NCBI RefSeq assembly: GCF_015999545.1
Contig: NZ_CP065546.1
Location: 4,617,076 to 4,681,075, forward strand
From: Lysinibacillus sp. JNUCC-52
Lineage (GTDB): Bacteria > Bacillota > Bacilli > Bacillales_A > Planococcaceae
Reading direction: 5' to 3'
Length of the DNA stretch: 64,000 nt
In this document: piece after piece, positions 1-8,869 of the stretch
Numbering within the stretch: the first letter of the stretch is position 1
Layout of the letters: each line of letters begins with the position of its first letter
The notes under the pieces: generated by a model
The model's database searches: none
What the model was told of the DNA's origin: nothing
Seen by the model: only the letters and a program-made list of their open reading frames with translations
Translations under genes and position numbers: made by a program

Positions 1-1
1 A

Positions 2-478
2 CGTGAATGGACGAAATCTGTTGAACTTGTTTATGGTAAATTGAAAGAAGGCAAGGATGTTGCCTTTGTGACAGAAGGTGATCCTCTTTTATATAGTACT
101 TTTATTCATATGATGAAGTTAATGCAGGACACGCATCCAGATGTAGAAATTCGTACTGTACCTGGTATTTCATCATTCAATGGTTCTGCATCACGACTAG
201 GCATAGCCCTTGCGGATGGAGATGATCGTGTCGCAATTATTCCAGCTCATGATAATTATGAGGCAATGCGTGAGGCCATTGAAAGTCATGATGCAGTCGT
301 ATTTATAAAAGTAGCAAAGGTTATTGATTTAATGTTAGAAGTGCTACGTGATTTAGACTTGCTTGATAAGGCTTCCGTTGTGACAAAGGTTACGTCCGAT
401 GAGGAAATTATTTGGGATGTGCGTGAACTAGACGGTGTAGATTTAGAATATTTAACGTTAATGGTGGTGCGTAAATAA
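2..478 (+). CDS. cobI: Precorrin-2 C20-methyltransferase, 3' part (CobI/CbiL)
   Basis: The reading frame is open from base 2, so this is the C-terminal part of a gene that begins upstream of the window; the TTG at 41 is an internal Leu codon. The visible residues match the tetrapyrrole methylase fold: FVTEGDPLLYST is the SAM-binding GDP loop, and VPGISSFNGSASRLG is the conserved central motif of the C20-methyltransferase. The enzyme transfers a methyl group from SAM to C20 of (cobalt-)precorrin-2 in corrin ring synthesis in the cytoplasm. Its stop codon overlaps the next ATG by one base (TAATG), so it is translationally coupled to cobM. CbiL and CobI differ in cobalt dependence; the CbiG downstream points to the cobalt-early route. 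Confidence 0.85.
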   Translation, partial: REWTKSVELVYGKLKEGKDVAFVTEGDPLLYSTFIHMMKLMQDTHPDVEIRTVPGISSFNGSASRLGIALADGDDRVAIIPAHDNYEAMREAIESHDAVVFIKVAKVIDLMLEVLRDLDLLDKASVVTKVTSDEEIIWDVRELDGVDLEYLTLMVVRK

Positions 479-1263
479 TGAAGAAAATTTATATTGTTGG
501 TGCAGGCCCAGGAGACCCAGATTTAATTACAGTTAAAGGTTTACATATGCTACAAACAGCGGATGTTGTCATGTATACGGATTCACTAGTCAATGAAGAT
601 CTTATTGCAAAGGCAAAGCCAGGTGCGGAAGTTATTCGTACAGCTGGTATGCATTTAGAAGAAATGGTGGCGGTCATGGTTGAACGTGTCAATGCAGGGA
701 AAGTAGTAGCACGTATGCATACGGGCGACCCTGCGATGTATGGAGCTATCATGGAACAGATTGCATTGTTGAAGAAGGAAGGGATTGGCTACGAAGTTAT
801 TCCTGGAGTTAGCTCGGTATTTGCTTCAGCGGCGGCAATTGGTGCGGAATTAACCATTCCTGATTTAACACAAACGCTTATTTTAACACGTGCAGAAGGT
901 CGTACACCTGTACCTGAGTTTGAAAAGCTACGTGATCTTGCTAGCCATCATTGTACGATTGCGCTGTTTTTAAGTGCAACACTAACAAAGAAAATTGTCA
1001 AAGAATTGCAAAGTGCGGGATGGTCTGATGATACACCAGTTGCGGTCATTCAGCGTGCAACTTGGCCCGATCAAAAAATTGTTCGTACGACTTTAGTTGA
1101 GCTTGATGAAGCGATGCGTGTCAATGGTATTCGTAAGCATGCGATGATTTTAGCTGGTTGGGCATTAGACCCAAATATCCATGATAAAGACGAGTACCGC
1201 TCAAAACTATATGATGCGACCTTTACACATGGCTTCCGAAAAGGTGTGAAGACAAGTGATTGA
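478..1263 (+). CDS. cobM: Cobalt-precorrin-4 C11-methyltransferase (CobM/CbiF)
   Basis: A 261-residue protein of normal family length. It opens with VGAGPGDPDLIT, the N-terminal signature of tetrapyrrole methylases, followed by the SAM-site motif RMHTGDPAMYGA near residue 80 and the family-specific stretch VIPGVSSVFASAAAIGAELT. It methylates C11 of (cobalt-)precorrin-4. The start ATG overlaps the preceding stop, and the 3' end overlaps cbiG by 8 bases, so all three are one translation-coupled block. The alternative, a C17- or C20-methyltransferase, is less likely because the LTIPDLTQTLILTRAEGRTP region is typical of CbiF. Confidence 0.93.
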   Translation: MKKIYIVGAGPGDPDLITVKGLHMLQTADVVMYTDSLVNEDLIAKAKPGAEVIRTAGMHLEEMVAVMVERVNAGKVVARMHTGDPAMYGAIMEQIALLKKEGIGYEVIPGVSSVFASAAAIGAELTIPDLTQTLILTRAEGRTPVPEFEKLRDLASHHCTIALFLSATLTKKIVKELQSAGWSDDTPVAVIQRATWPDQKIVRTTLVELDEAMRVNGIRKHAMILAGWALDPNIHDKDEYRSKLYDATFTHGFRKGVKTSD

Positions 1264-2377
1264 ATTACAAGAGGGGGTATTGCCTGCAGTTGATCAGCGC
1301 AATCCGTATGCTGTTGTGGCCATTACAAAGCATGGTGTTCAAATCGGTCGCAAGCTACAGCAAACATTTGCTGCAAGTGACCTATATTATATGAGTAAAT
1401 TTGAACAGGGCGACGAAGATGAAAAGCATATTCAGCTTTTTTCTGGTACTGTTCGTTTATTACTACCGACGCTTTTTAAGCAGTATAAAGGCTTAATCTT
1501 AATTATTTCACTTGGTGCAGTGGTGCGCATGATTGCACCAATTTTACAGGATAAGAAGACTGATCCTGGTGTTGTTGTTATTGATGATCGGGGAGAGAAT
1601 GTAATTAGTGTACTCTCGGGGCATTTAGGTGGAGCGAATGAGCTAACGCATGAAGTTGCAGCGGCACTTGGAGCAAACCCTATTATTACAACAGCTTCTG
1701 ACGTTCAAAAAACAATTCCTGTTGACTTATTTGGTGCTCGCTTTGGCTGGGTTTGGGACAGTGCAGATAAGCTAACACCTGTTAGCGCCTCTGTTGTTAA
1801 TGAAGAACACGTTGCAATTGTGCAGGAAGCTGGGGAACGTGATTGGTGGATGCGTGATACACCAATGCCTGAGCAAATAAAAATTTACCCATCAGCACAC
1901 GAAGCGATTGAAGCAAATCCACACGCTACGCTGTTCATTACCGACCGTCTCATTGAACCTGAGGAAGAAGTACTTCTTGAAAATGGCGTCATTTATCGAC
2001 CAAAAACGATTGTACTTGGTATGGGCTGTAATCGTGGGACGGCAGTTGAAGAGATTGAACAAGTGATTGATGAAACGCTAGCAGAGCTGAAGCTTTCGAA
2101 AAAAAGTGTCAAAGCACTTTGTACAATTGATTTGAAAAAAGATGAATCATGCTTTATTGAAATAACAAAAAAATATGATTGGGCGTTTGTAACATATACT
2201 CCCGAACAATTAAATGAAATCAATTTCCCATCGCCATCTGAGACAGTATTTAAATATACAGGGGCATATGGGGTAAGTGAACCAGCTGCTATGCGCTATG
2301 CACAGGTTGATTCCCTGCTATTACCAAAGAAAAAATCAGGCAATGCTACGATTTCTGTAGCAAGATTAGTATATTAA
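1256..2377 (+). CDS. cbiG: Cobalt-precorrin-5A hydrolase (CbiG)
   Basis: A 373-residue protein starting at GTG 1256, inside the end of cobM, with AAAGGTG just upstream as ribosome site. The N-terminal part has the CbiG pattern SLGAVVRMIAPILQDKKTDPGVVVIDDRGENVISVLSGHLGGAN split by the usual variable middle; the C-terminal domain begins around residue 250 with VLGMGCNRGT. CbiG opens the delta-lactone ring and releases the two-carbon fragment as acetaldehyde, a step found only in the oxygen-independent pathway. Its presence therefore tells which route the cluster encodes. Only 11 bases separate it from cbiA. Confidence 0.93.
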   Translation: MIELQEGVLPAVDQRNPYAVVAITKHGVQIGRKLQQTFAASDLYYMSKFEQGDEDEKHIQLFSGTVRLLLPTLFKQYKGLILIISLGAVVRMIAPILQDKKTDPGVVVIDDRGENVISVLSGHLGGANELTHEVAAALGANPIITTASDVQKTIPVDLFGARFGWVWDSADKLTPVSASVVNEEHVAIVQEAGERDWWMRDTPMPEQIKIYPSAHEAIEANPHATLFITDRLIEPEEEVLLENGVIYRPKTIVLGMGCNRGTAVEEIEQVIDETLAELKLSKKSVKALCTIDLKKDESCFIEITKKYDWAFVTYTPEQLNEINFPSPSETVFKYTGAYGVSEPAAMRYAQVDSLLLPKKKSGNATISVARLVY

Positions 2378-2388
2378 GGAGGAATCCT

Positions 2389-3756
2389 ATGCAAACAAAT
2401 CGCTTTGTACTTGCAGGGACAGGCAGTGGTGTTGGCAAGACAACATTTACAATTGGCCTTATGAAAGCTTTGCAAGAAAAAGGTAAAGTCGTACAAGGCT
2501 TTAAATGTGGTCCTGATTATATAGACCCTAGTTACCATACAGCCGTAACTGGACGTGTATCACGTAATATTGATAGCTGGATGTTCTCGCATGATGCGGT
2601 ACGTGATATTGTTGCACGTGCAAGCATGGATGCGGACGTTTCCATTATAGAAGGTGTTATGGGCTTTTATGATGGCAAAAGTCCGTTATCTGATGAAGGC
2701 TCTGCGGCGGACATTAGTGTTGTGACCGAAAGTCCAGTTATTTTAATCGTCAATTGTGCTAGTATGGCGCGCAGCGTAGCAGCTGTAGTTAAAGGCTTTC
2801 AGCTACTTTCTGATAAACCAAACATTGTCGGCGTTATTGCGAACCAAGTAGGCAGTGTTGGTCATTATGAAATTGCCAAAGCTGCGATTGAGCAGGAATG
2901 TGGTATTCCAGTTATCGGCTATTTAAAACGTGAAACAGGCATTGATATTCCAAGTCGCCATTTAGGGCTTATTCCTGCGATTGAACGTGGTGAGCTCGAT
3001 TCATTTTTTGACAAGCTAGGAGCTTTAATGGCAGAGACGATTGATTTGGATTTACTATTGTCATTAACAAAGGCACCCGTTCTACAAGAGACGGGACAAC
3101 TATTTGCCACACAACCTACAAAAGATATTTGTATTGCTGTGGCAAAAGATGCTGCATTCAATTTCTATTACGAGGAAAATCTAGCACTTTTACGAGCTAA
3201 AGGTGCAACAGTGCAATTTTTCTCACCACTTGCAAATGAACCCGTACCAGCGGAAGCAGATGGTTTATATATCGGTGGGGGCTTCCCAGAGGAGTTTGCC
3301 GATACGCTAGCAAAAAATGCAATCGTAAAATCATCCATTCGTGAAGCCATCACGAAAGGTTTACCGACATTAGCGGAATGCGGTGGCTTTATGTATTTGA
3401 CTGAAGCAATTACAAATAGTCAAGGGGAACGTCATGAAATGCTAGGAGTTATTCCTGGGGAAGTAGCGATGCAAACAAAGCTTGCGGCACTTGGCTATCG
3501 TGAAATTTTTGGAACAACGTCTAACTTTTTAATCGGTCAGGACGAACAAGCAAAGGGCCATGAATTCCATTATTCTTCATACAGTGGTACCCATGAAACG
3601 CCTGCCTACGAAACAAAAGGGCGTTTTGGCAATAAACAAGAAGGTTACCAAAACGGAAATTTAGTAGCAGGCTATACGCATTTTCATTTTGTTTCCAATC
3701 CAAAGCTAGTTGATAACTGGTTAACTGCATGTAAGAAGGTGAAAACACATGACTAA
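2389..3756 (+). CDS. cbiA: Cobyrinate a,c-diamide synthase (CbiA/CobB)
   Basis: A 455-residue two-domain enzyme with an AAGGAGG ribosome site at 2376-2382. The N-terminal dethiobiotin-synthetase-like domain carries the P-loop GTGSGVGKTTFT (residues 9-20) and the substrate motif KCGPDYIDPSYH. The C-terminal class I glutamine amidotransferase domain has the catalytic Cys in LAECGGFMYL and the catalytic His region GYTHFHFVSNP. It amidates carboxylates a and c of cobyrinate using glutamine and ATP. Its stop overlaps the next gene by 8 bases. Confidence 0.95.
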   Translation: MQTNRFVLAGTGSGVGKTTFTIGLMKALQEKGKVVQGFKCGPDYIDPSYHTAVTGRVSRNIDSWMFSHDAVRDIVARASMDADVSIIEGVMGFYDGKSPLSDEGSAADISVVTESPVILIVNCASMARSVAAVVKGFQLLSDKPNIVGVIANQVGSVGHYEIAKAAIEQECGIPVIGYLKRETGIDIPSRHLGLIPAIERGELDSFFDKLGALMAETIDLDLLLSLTKAPVLQETGQLFATQPTKDICIAVAKDAAFNFYYEENLALLRAKGATVQFFSPLANEPVPAEADGLYIGGGFPEEFADTLAKNAIVKSSIREAITKGLPTLAECGGFMYLTEAITNSQGERHEMLGVIPGEVAMQTKLAALGYREIFGTTSNFLIGQDEQAKGHEFHYSSYSGTHETPAYETKGRFGNKQEGYQNGNLVAGYTHFHFVSNPKLVDNWLTACKKVKTHD

Positions 3757-4387
3757 TTACTTTCCTATCCATTTAAATATTGAATATAAAACAGTTGTTA
3801 TTGTTGGTGGTGGTCATGTTGCAACGCAAAAGGTTACTTCATTGCTACCTGCTAAAGCAAATATTGTAGTAGTTAGTCCAACTTTACACAACTCATTAGT
3901 GCCACTTGCAGAATCAGGGCAAATAACTTGGCGCGAAAAAGAATTTGAGCCACGTGATTTAGATGATGCAATATTAATTATTGCCGCAACGAATCAAACG
4001 AACGTCAACAATGCGGTCCAAGAAGCGGCGCAACATTGGCAACTCTTAAATCGCGCAGATGTACAAGGAGAGAGCGACTTTATAACTCCTGCAACCATTC
4101 GTCGTGGCCCTTTAGTGTTGACAGTTTCCACATCTGGTGCAAGCCCAGCACTCGCACGCAAGATTAAAGAAGATTTAGCGGAGCAGTTTGATAACGTCTA
4201 TGAGGATTACGTATGCTTTTTACAACAAGCGCGTCTAATGGTTACTGCTACATTTGATAAGGGTGACCAAAGACGTGCCGCGTTACAAGCATTACTTGAG
4301 CCAAAGTTATTAGAATGGACACGAAGTGGAGAGATTGACCGACGAGAGGCCTATTTACAACAACTATTGACGGGAGAAACGCGATGA
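3749..4387 (+). CDS. sirC: Precorrin-2 dehydrogenase / sirohydrochlorin chelatase (SirC/YlnF type)
   Basis: A 212-residue protein beginning with a short strand and the NAD-binding loop VVIVGGGHVATQK at residues 15-27, as in the N-terminal part of CysG and yeast Met8p. The motif LVLTVSTSGASPALARKIKEDL around residue 120 is the second hallmark of the family. It oxidises precorrin-2 to sirohydrochlorin. Placed directly before cobA (overlap of 4 bases) it supplies the early common step of the cobalamin and siroheme pathways. It is longer than Bacillus YlnF (about 160 residues); whether it also inserts metal cannot be told from sequence. Confidence 0.88.
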   Translation: MTNYFPIHLNIEYKTVVIVGGGHVATQKVTSLLPAKANIVVVSPTLHNSLVPLAESGQITWREKEFEPRDLDDAILIIAATNQTNVNNAVQEAAQHWQLLNRADVQGESDFITPATIRRGPLVLTVSTSGASPALARKIKEDLAEQFDNVYEDYVCFLQQARLMVTATFDKGDQRRAALQALLEPKLLEWTRSGEIDRREAYLQQLLTGETR

Positions 4388-5151
4388 AAGAAGGAATTGT
4401 ATATTTAGTAGGGGCTGGTCCAGGCGATCCGAAGCTCATTACGGTGTATGGGTTAGAATGTATTCAAAAGGCCGATGTCATTGCGTATGATCGTCTAGTG
4501 AATCCGAAATTATTGGATTTTGCGAAAAAAGATGCAGAGCTTGTGTACTGTGGTAAATTGCCTGGTAAACATCATCTTATTCAAGATGAAATTAATGCAT
4601 TGCTTGTTGAGCGGGCACAAGAAGGTAAAGTTGTAACTCGTTTAAAGGGTGGAGATCCCTTTGTGTTTGGACGTGGCGCTGAAGAGGCTGAAATATTGAA
4701 AAATCACGATATACGTTATGAAGTGGTACCAGGTATTACTGCGGGAATTGCAGCTCCTGCCTATGCAGGCATTCCTGTTACACATAGAGATTTTGCTACA
4801 AGTTTTGCACTAGTTACAGGTCATGGTCGTGAGGAAAAAGGACAAGATTTTTTAAATTGGCCAGCACTTGCAACTGGTATTGATACTGTCGCATTTTATA
4901 TGAGTGTAGGGAATATTGCATATATCGCGAAAAAACTCATTGACAATGGTCGCCCAGCGACTACGCCCGTTGCGGTCATTGAATGGGGGACTACTGAGCA
5001 ACAACGTACAATAACAGGACCACTAAATGACATTGCTAGTATTATTGATCGAGAGGGTTATCATAATCCTTCTATGATTGTTGTAGGGGACGTAGTTAAG
5101 GTTCGTGAAAAAATTCAATGGTTTGAAGAGCAAGGGCTCGCTTTTAGCTAA
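4384..5151 (+). CDS. cobA: Uroporphyrinogen-III C-methyltransferase
   Basis: A 255-residue SUMT. It has YLVGAGPGDPKLITVYG at the N terminus, the active-site region RLVNPKLL, and RLKGGDPFVFGRGAEEAE near residue 85, all diagnostic of uroporphyrinogen-III methylases. It adds methyl groups at C2 and C7 of uroporphyrinogen III to make precorrin-2, the substrate of the preceding sirC product. The ATG lies inside the end of sirC (GCGATGA). A 70-base gap follows before the nitroreductase, and I see no convincing hairpin terminator there, so transcription may continue. Confidence 0.95.
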   Translation: MKEGIVYLVGAGPGDPKLITVYGLECIQKADVIAYDRLVNPKLLDFAKKDAELVYCGKLPGKHHLIQDEINALLVERAQEGKVVTRLKGGDPFVFGRGAEEAEILKNHDIRYEVVPGITAGIAAPAYAGIPVTHRDFATSFALVTGHGREEKGQDFLNWPALATGIDTVAFYMSVGNIAYIAKKLIDNGRPATTPVAVIEWGTTEQQRTITGPLNDIASIIDREGYHNPSMIVVGDVVKVREKIQWFEEQGLAFS

Positions 5152-5221
5152 TTGCTATTTTCTTATATAAATAAAAAGACGAGCAAATGACAAAAGAGAT
5201 AGATCAAAGGAGGACCACTAC

Positions 5222-5782
5222 ATGACAGTAATGGAAGCATTAAAAAATCGCCGAGCAATTCGTAACTATACAAACCAGCCTATTGAAAAAGAAAAAATAG
5301 AGCAAATTTTACAAGCCGCGACGTATGCACCTAATGACCGAATGCGAGAACCTTGGCATTTTTATGTTATAGAAGGTGACGCAATGAACCGTTATGAAGC
5401 AATGGCTAGTACATATTTGCAAGAACGATTTCCAACGAAGCCTCATTTAGTGGAAAGTTCATTAAAGGTTGTCCAAACAACACCTGTGGCAATAGTGGTG
5501 ACAGCCGATATTGTGGAAGATGATAAAGACGCAACAGAAGATAATATTTTTGCTGTATGCAGTGCGATTATGTCTATGTGGCTAGCTGCCGAGGAACTAG
5601 GGTTAGGATTTGTTTGGCGTACGAGAGGTGTTGGACTTGTGCATGATTCTCGCATGCATACATTCATCGGTGCAGGTGACAATCAAAAGGTCGTAGGTAC
5701 TATTTTCATAGGTTATCCCGAAGAGCAAGAGCTTAAAGACAAAAAACGTACATCATTTGAAGAAAAAACAACTTGGCTCTAA
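5222..5782 (+). CDS. Nitroreductase-family flavoprotein
   Basis: A 186-residue protein with ribosome site AAAGGAGG at 5210-5217. The N-terminal FMN-binding signature is NRRAIRNYTNQPI; then QAATYAPNDRMREPWHF and the C-terminal GTIFIGYP are typical of small YdjA-like nitroreductases. Its position inside the cobalamin operon, 14 bases before the adenosyltransferase, suggests a flavin-linked role such as cobalt(II) corrinoid reduction before adenosylation. That is inference only. BluB, which makes the lower ligand dimethylbenzimidazole, belongs to the same superfamily, but the region after APN does not match the BluB pattern I know, so I keep the general name. Confidence 0.8.
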   Translation: MTVMEALKNRRAIRNYTNQPIEKEKIEQILQAATYAPNDRMREPWHFYVIEGDAMNRYEAMASTYLQERFPTKPHLVESSLKVVQTTPVAIVVTADIVEDDKDATEDNIFAVCSAIMSMWLAAEELGLGFVWRTRGVGLVHDSRMHTFIGAGDNQKVVGTIFIGYPEEQELKDKKRTSFEEKTTWL

Positions 5783-5796
5783 AGGAGGTAGGAGAA

Positions 5797-6333
5797 ATGG
5801 CTAGAAAAGGTTTATTTTTAGTATACACAGGTGATGGCAAAGGAAAAACGACAGCTTCCCTTGGTGTAACATTACGCGCAGTAGGGCGTGGTTTAAATGT
5901 GCGTTATATGCAGTTTATAAAATCGCCAGAGCGTACGTACGGTGAAAAAATTGCCCTATCAAAACTTGGAGTAGAAATGGAGCAAATGGGAATAGGGTTT
6001 ACTTGGACAAAAACACCCGAGGAACATCGTGCCGCATTAGCAAAAGCTTGGCAAAAAACAAAGCAAGCTTTACAAGATGACAGCATTGATTTACTCGTTC
6101 TAGATGAGCTTAACAATGCGCTCGCAATTACAAAATTTCCAATCGATGACGTACTGCCATTAGCTGAAGTGCTCGAAGCCATTGCCCAACGTCCTTCCAC
6201 AATGCACCTTGTCGTAACAGGACGCAGTGCGAACCCCGCCCTTGTTGCTATGGCAGACTTAGTATCAACAATAGATGCAACGAAACATTATTATGAAGAG
6301 GGAATTCCTGCAGTCAAAGGACTAGAATTCTAA
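5797..6333 (+). CDS. cobO: Cob(I)yrinic acid a,c-diamide adenosyltransferase (CobO/BtuR)
   Basis: I place the start at ATG 5797, preceded by AAAGGAGGT at 5781-5789; an in-frame TTG at 5773 lies before this ribosome site. The 178-residue product begins MARKGLFLVYTGDGKGKTT, with the P-loop GDGKGKTTA, and has LLVLDELNNAL near residue 110, the Walker-B-like motif of CobO-type ATP:corrinoid adenosyltransferases. It transfers the 5'-deoxyadenosyl group from ATP to cob(I)alt corrinoids. Length is normal for the family. The neighbouring nitroreductase could supply the reduced corrinoid, which is inference. Confidence 0.94.
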   Translation: MARKGLFLVYTGDGKGKTTASLGVTLRAVGRGLNVRYMQFIKSPERTYGEKIALSKLGVEMEQMGIGFTWTKTPEEHRAALAKAWQKTKQALQDDSIDLLVLDELNNALAITKFPIDDVLPLAEVLEAIAQRPSTMHLVVTGRSANPALVAMADLVSTIDATKHYYEEGIPAVKGLEF

Positions 6334-6359
6334 ATCTATCTGTTCAAATTACGATATTA

Positions 6360-6440
6360 CATTCTATGGGGGGATATTCAGTAGTGATTTAAGTCACTGA
6401 ATATAAGCGACCCTCCTAATTATCAAGGAGGGAAATCAGA
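6360..6440 (+). promoter_or_regulatory. Hairpin in cobO-cbiP gap
   Basis: The 107-base gap between cobO and cbiP contains an inverted repeat, ATATTCAGT (6373-6381) against ACTGAATAT (6395-6403), followed by GCGACCCTCC, which could pair back with the GGGGGG just before the first arm. There is no T-run after it, so it is not a classical terminator; it may be an mRNA processing or stabilising hairpin. It lacks the B12-box of a cobalamin riboswitch. Confidence 0.35.
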
Positions 6441-7940
6441 ATGCCAGCAAAATCAATTATGATTCAAGGAACAGCCTCTGACGTTGGGAAAAGTATGATA
6501 TGTACGGCATTATGTCGTATTTTTTCAGATGATGGGCTAAAAGTGGTACCTTTTAAGTCGCAAAATATGGCGCTAAATTCATTTGTAACCGAGGATGGCG
6601 GGGAAATTGGCCGCGCACAAGGGGTACAGGCTGAAGCAGCTCGTGTTGTAGCGACAACACATATGAATCCGATTTTATTAAAGCCAAAACAGGATATGGT
6701 ATCTGAGGTAATTGTTCATGGCAAGCATTTCTTAAATATGGATGCCAAGAGCTATCGCAATCAATTTGTACAGCAAGCTATGCCGATTGTTGAGGAGTCA
6801 GTACGTACGTTACAAAATACATATGATGTCATTGTGCTTGAAGGTGCGGGAAGCCCAGCTGAAATTAATTTAAAAGATCGTGATATCGCGAATATGCGCA
6901 TGGCACATTTAGCAGATGCAGCAGTTGTGTTAGTGGCAGATATTGACCGCGGTGGTGTGTTTGCTTCTATTATTGGGACACTCGCTTTACTTGATGATGC
7001 AGAGCGTGCACGTGTAAAGGGGCTTATCATTAATAAATTTCGAGGTATGCGCGAGCTATTAGACGATGGCATTGAATGGGTTGAACGTGAAACAGGCATC
7101 CCTGTTCTAGGCGTTGTGCCTTATGTAGATGTCAATATCGAAGCGGAGGATTCATTAGCGTTGTCTGCACTGCGATTTAAAAAACCAAAGCCTGGAGAGT
7201 TTTCAGTTGATGTGGCGATGATTCGTTTACCTCGCATATCGAATTTTACAGATGTAGATCCATTTTTTGATGAGCCAGAGGTCGGTGTGCGATTAATCGG
7301 CAACGTTGCAGAGCTAGGGACACCAGATTTACTTATAGTACCAGGCACCAAAAGTACAATGGATGATTTAGCATGGCTTAAAGCACAAGGCTTTGCACAG
7401 GCGATTGCAAGCTTACGTGCACGTGGCACTAAAATTATTGGCATATGTGGCGGCTTTCAAATGCTAGGTGAAGTATTACTCGATCCTGAGGCAGTTGAAG
7501 GAAATGGTGATTCAGCACATGGACTTGGTCTATTACCAATAGAAACAGTATTTGTAGGAGATAAAAAAACTGTGCAAATGTCGGGAGTGCGAGGAAATGA
7601 CACACTGACAGGCTATGAAATCCATCTTGGTCGCACAAACATTTTACGAGATAAAGTATCACCATTTTTACAGTTAGCAGATGGACGTGTTGATGGAGCT
7701 GTAAGTGCAGATGAACAAGTTATCGGTACATATTTCCATGGTTTATTCCATAATCGTACCTTTACACGACAGCTTGTTAACGAGATTCGCATATCAAAAG
7801 GGATAACACCATTGCCGACAGATGTCAAAAGTGATGCTGAGCGTAGGGAAGATGCCTATAATATGCTAGCATCGCATGTGCGTGCTAATTTAAATATGGA
7901 AAAAATATACGAGATGTTAAAAATTGAGGTACATGGATGA
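6441..7940 (+). CDS. cbiP: Cobyric acid synthase (CbiP/CobQ)
   Basis: A 499-residue enzyme with ribosome site AAGGAGG at 6425-6431. The N-terminal ATP domain has GTASDVGKSMICTALCRIF (residues 10-28) and FKSQNMALNSFVT. The C-terminal glutamine amidotransferase domain has the catalytic Cys in IIGICGGFQMLG and the His region GTYFHGLFHN. It amidates positions b, d, e and g of adenosylcobyrinic acid a,c-diamide, the step after CobO. The stop overlaps the next start (ATGA), coupling it to the methyltransferase. Length is normal. Confidence 0.96.
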   Translation: MPAKSIMIQGTASDVGKSMICTALCRIFSDDGLKVVPFKSQNMALNSFVTEDGGEIGRAQGVQAEAARVVATTHMNPILLKPKQDMVSEVIVHGKHFLNMDAKSYRNQFVQQAMPIVEESVRTLQNTYDVIVLEGAGSPAEINLKDRDIANMRMAHLADAAVVLVADIDRGGVFASIIGTLALLDDAERARVKGLIINKFRGMRELLDDGIEWVERETGIPVLGVVPYVDVNIEAEDSLALSALRFKKPKPGEFSVDVAMIRLPRISNFTDVDPFFDEPEVGVRLIGNVAELGTPDLLIVPGTKSTMDDLAWLKAQGFAQAIASLRARGTKIIGICGGFQMLGEVLLDPEAVEGNGDSAHGLGLLPIETVFVGDKKTVQMSGVRGNDTLTGYEIHLGRTNILRDKVSPFLQLADGRVDGAVSADEQVIGTYFHGLFHNRTFTRQLVNEIRISKGITPLPTDVKSDAERREDAYNMLASHVRANLNMEKIYEMLKIEVHG

Positions 7941-8773
7941 CAAGAAAAGGACCGTTAGCTATTAACTATGAAGCATTATGGCAAGAAGGAATGAAGGATT
8001 GGCAAGGACAAATGCCAGAGCGAATGGTCAACGATCAATTAGAAGAACAGTTTTGGTCTCAGTCGATTGCGCGCAAAAAAATGGGTCAAACTGATCCTTA
8101 TGCAGCTCAAATTTTTGAAGAAATGAAGAAACATATTCAGCCACAACATTCGGTAGTTGAGATTGGTCCAGGATGGGGCAATTATACGTTCCCTCTTGCT
8201 AATTATGTTAGCAACCTTACGTGTGTCGATAGCTCAGACAGCATACTTGCCTACTTGCAACATTGTTTGCAACATAAGAACCATGTATCCTATGTGCATG
8301 CGAAATGGGAAAGGCTTGCTGAAACTGAGTTAGCAGCACATGATATTGTAATTGGCGTGAATTGTTTTTACCGCATGTATGAAATTAAAGCAGCACTATA
8401 TCACATGAACCGACTTGCTAAAAAACGTGCGATTATCGGCATGACAACAGGACCAATTCAACCGCATTACGAAATATTACATGACAAATACGGTTACGAT
8501 ATTAAATTTCCACGAAGAGATTATATTGAGTTTTTGAATTTACTTTATGAAATGGATATATATGCAGATTGCGACATTATTTCATTAAAGCGAACGTATG
8601 AATATGAATCATATGAACAGCTTGTGACTACACAAAGCAAAAAAATATTAAGTGCTGACTTTAATCGATCACATGTTGAAGAGTCGCTTGCCCCGTATAT
8701 TGAGGAAAAAAACGGTCGTTTTTACTATCGTCATGACTTCCACGCTGCACTCGTATCATGGCAACCGAAATAA
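7937..8773 (+). CDS. Class I SAM-dependent methyltransferase, cobalamin operon-linked
   Basis: A 278-residue protein whose ATG overlaps the cbiP stop. Motif I of class I methyltransferases is visible as VVEIGPGWGNYTFPLA near residue 74, followed by LTCVDSSDSIL (motif II, acidic residue) and VIGVNCFYRMYEIKAAL. It does not resemble the tetrapyrrole methylase fold of the corrin-ring enzymes. The substrate is unknown. Its translational coupling to cbiP and position just before the operon terminator suggest a function connected with corrinoid synthesis, use or salvage, but this is inference. It may instead be a passenger gene. Confidence 0.75.
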   Translation: MTRKGPLAINYEALWQEGMKDWQGQMPERMVNDQLEEQFWSQSIARKKMGQTDPYAAQIFEEMKKHIQPQHSVVEIGPGWGNYTFPLANYVSNLTCVDSSDSILAYLQHCLQHKNHVSYVHAKWERLAETELAAHDIVIGVNCFYRMYEIKAALYHMNRLAKKRAIIGMTTGPIQPHYEILHDKYGYDIKFPRRDYIEFLNLLYEMDIYADCDIISLKRTYEYESYEQLVTTQSKKILSADFNRSHVEESLAPYIEEKNGRFYYRHDFHAALVSWQPK

Positions 8774-8776
8774 TAG

Positions 8777-8815
8777 AAAAACCTTTGGTGATAGCTTTCA
8801 CCAAAGGTTTTTCTT
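8777..8815 (+). terminator. Cobalamin operon terminator
   Basis: A 13-bp perfect stem, AAACCTTTGGTGA paired with TCACCAAAGGTTT, with a 6-base loop and followed by TTCTTCTG. It lies directly after the methyltransferase stop codon. Confidence 0.9.
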
Positions 8816-8869
8816 CTGTTTAGCAATAGGGTACAATAGAACGACAGAAAAAGAATTGAGGTGGCAGTT

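Noticed and set aside
5222..5782. Calling the nitroreductase BluB
   Set aside because: The superfamily fits, but the region after the first APN motif does not match the BluB pattern I know.
6345..6440. Cobalamin riboswitch before cbiP
   Set aside because: The gap is only 107 bases and lacks the B12 box; only a simple hairpin is present.
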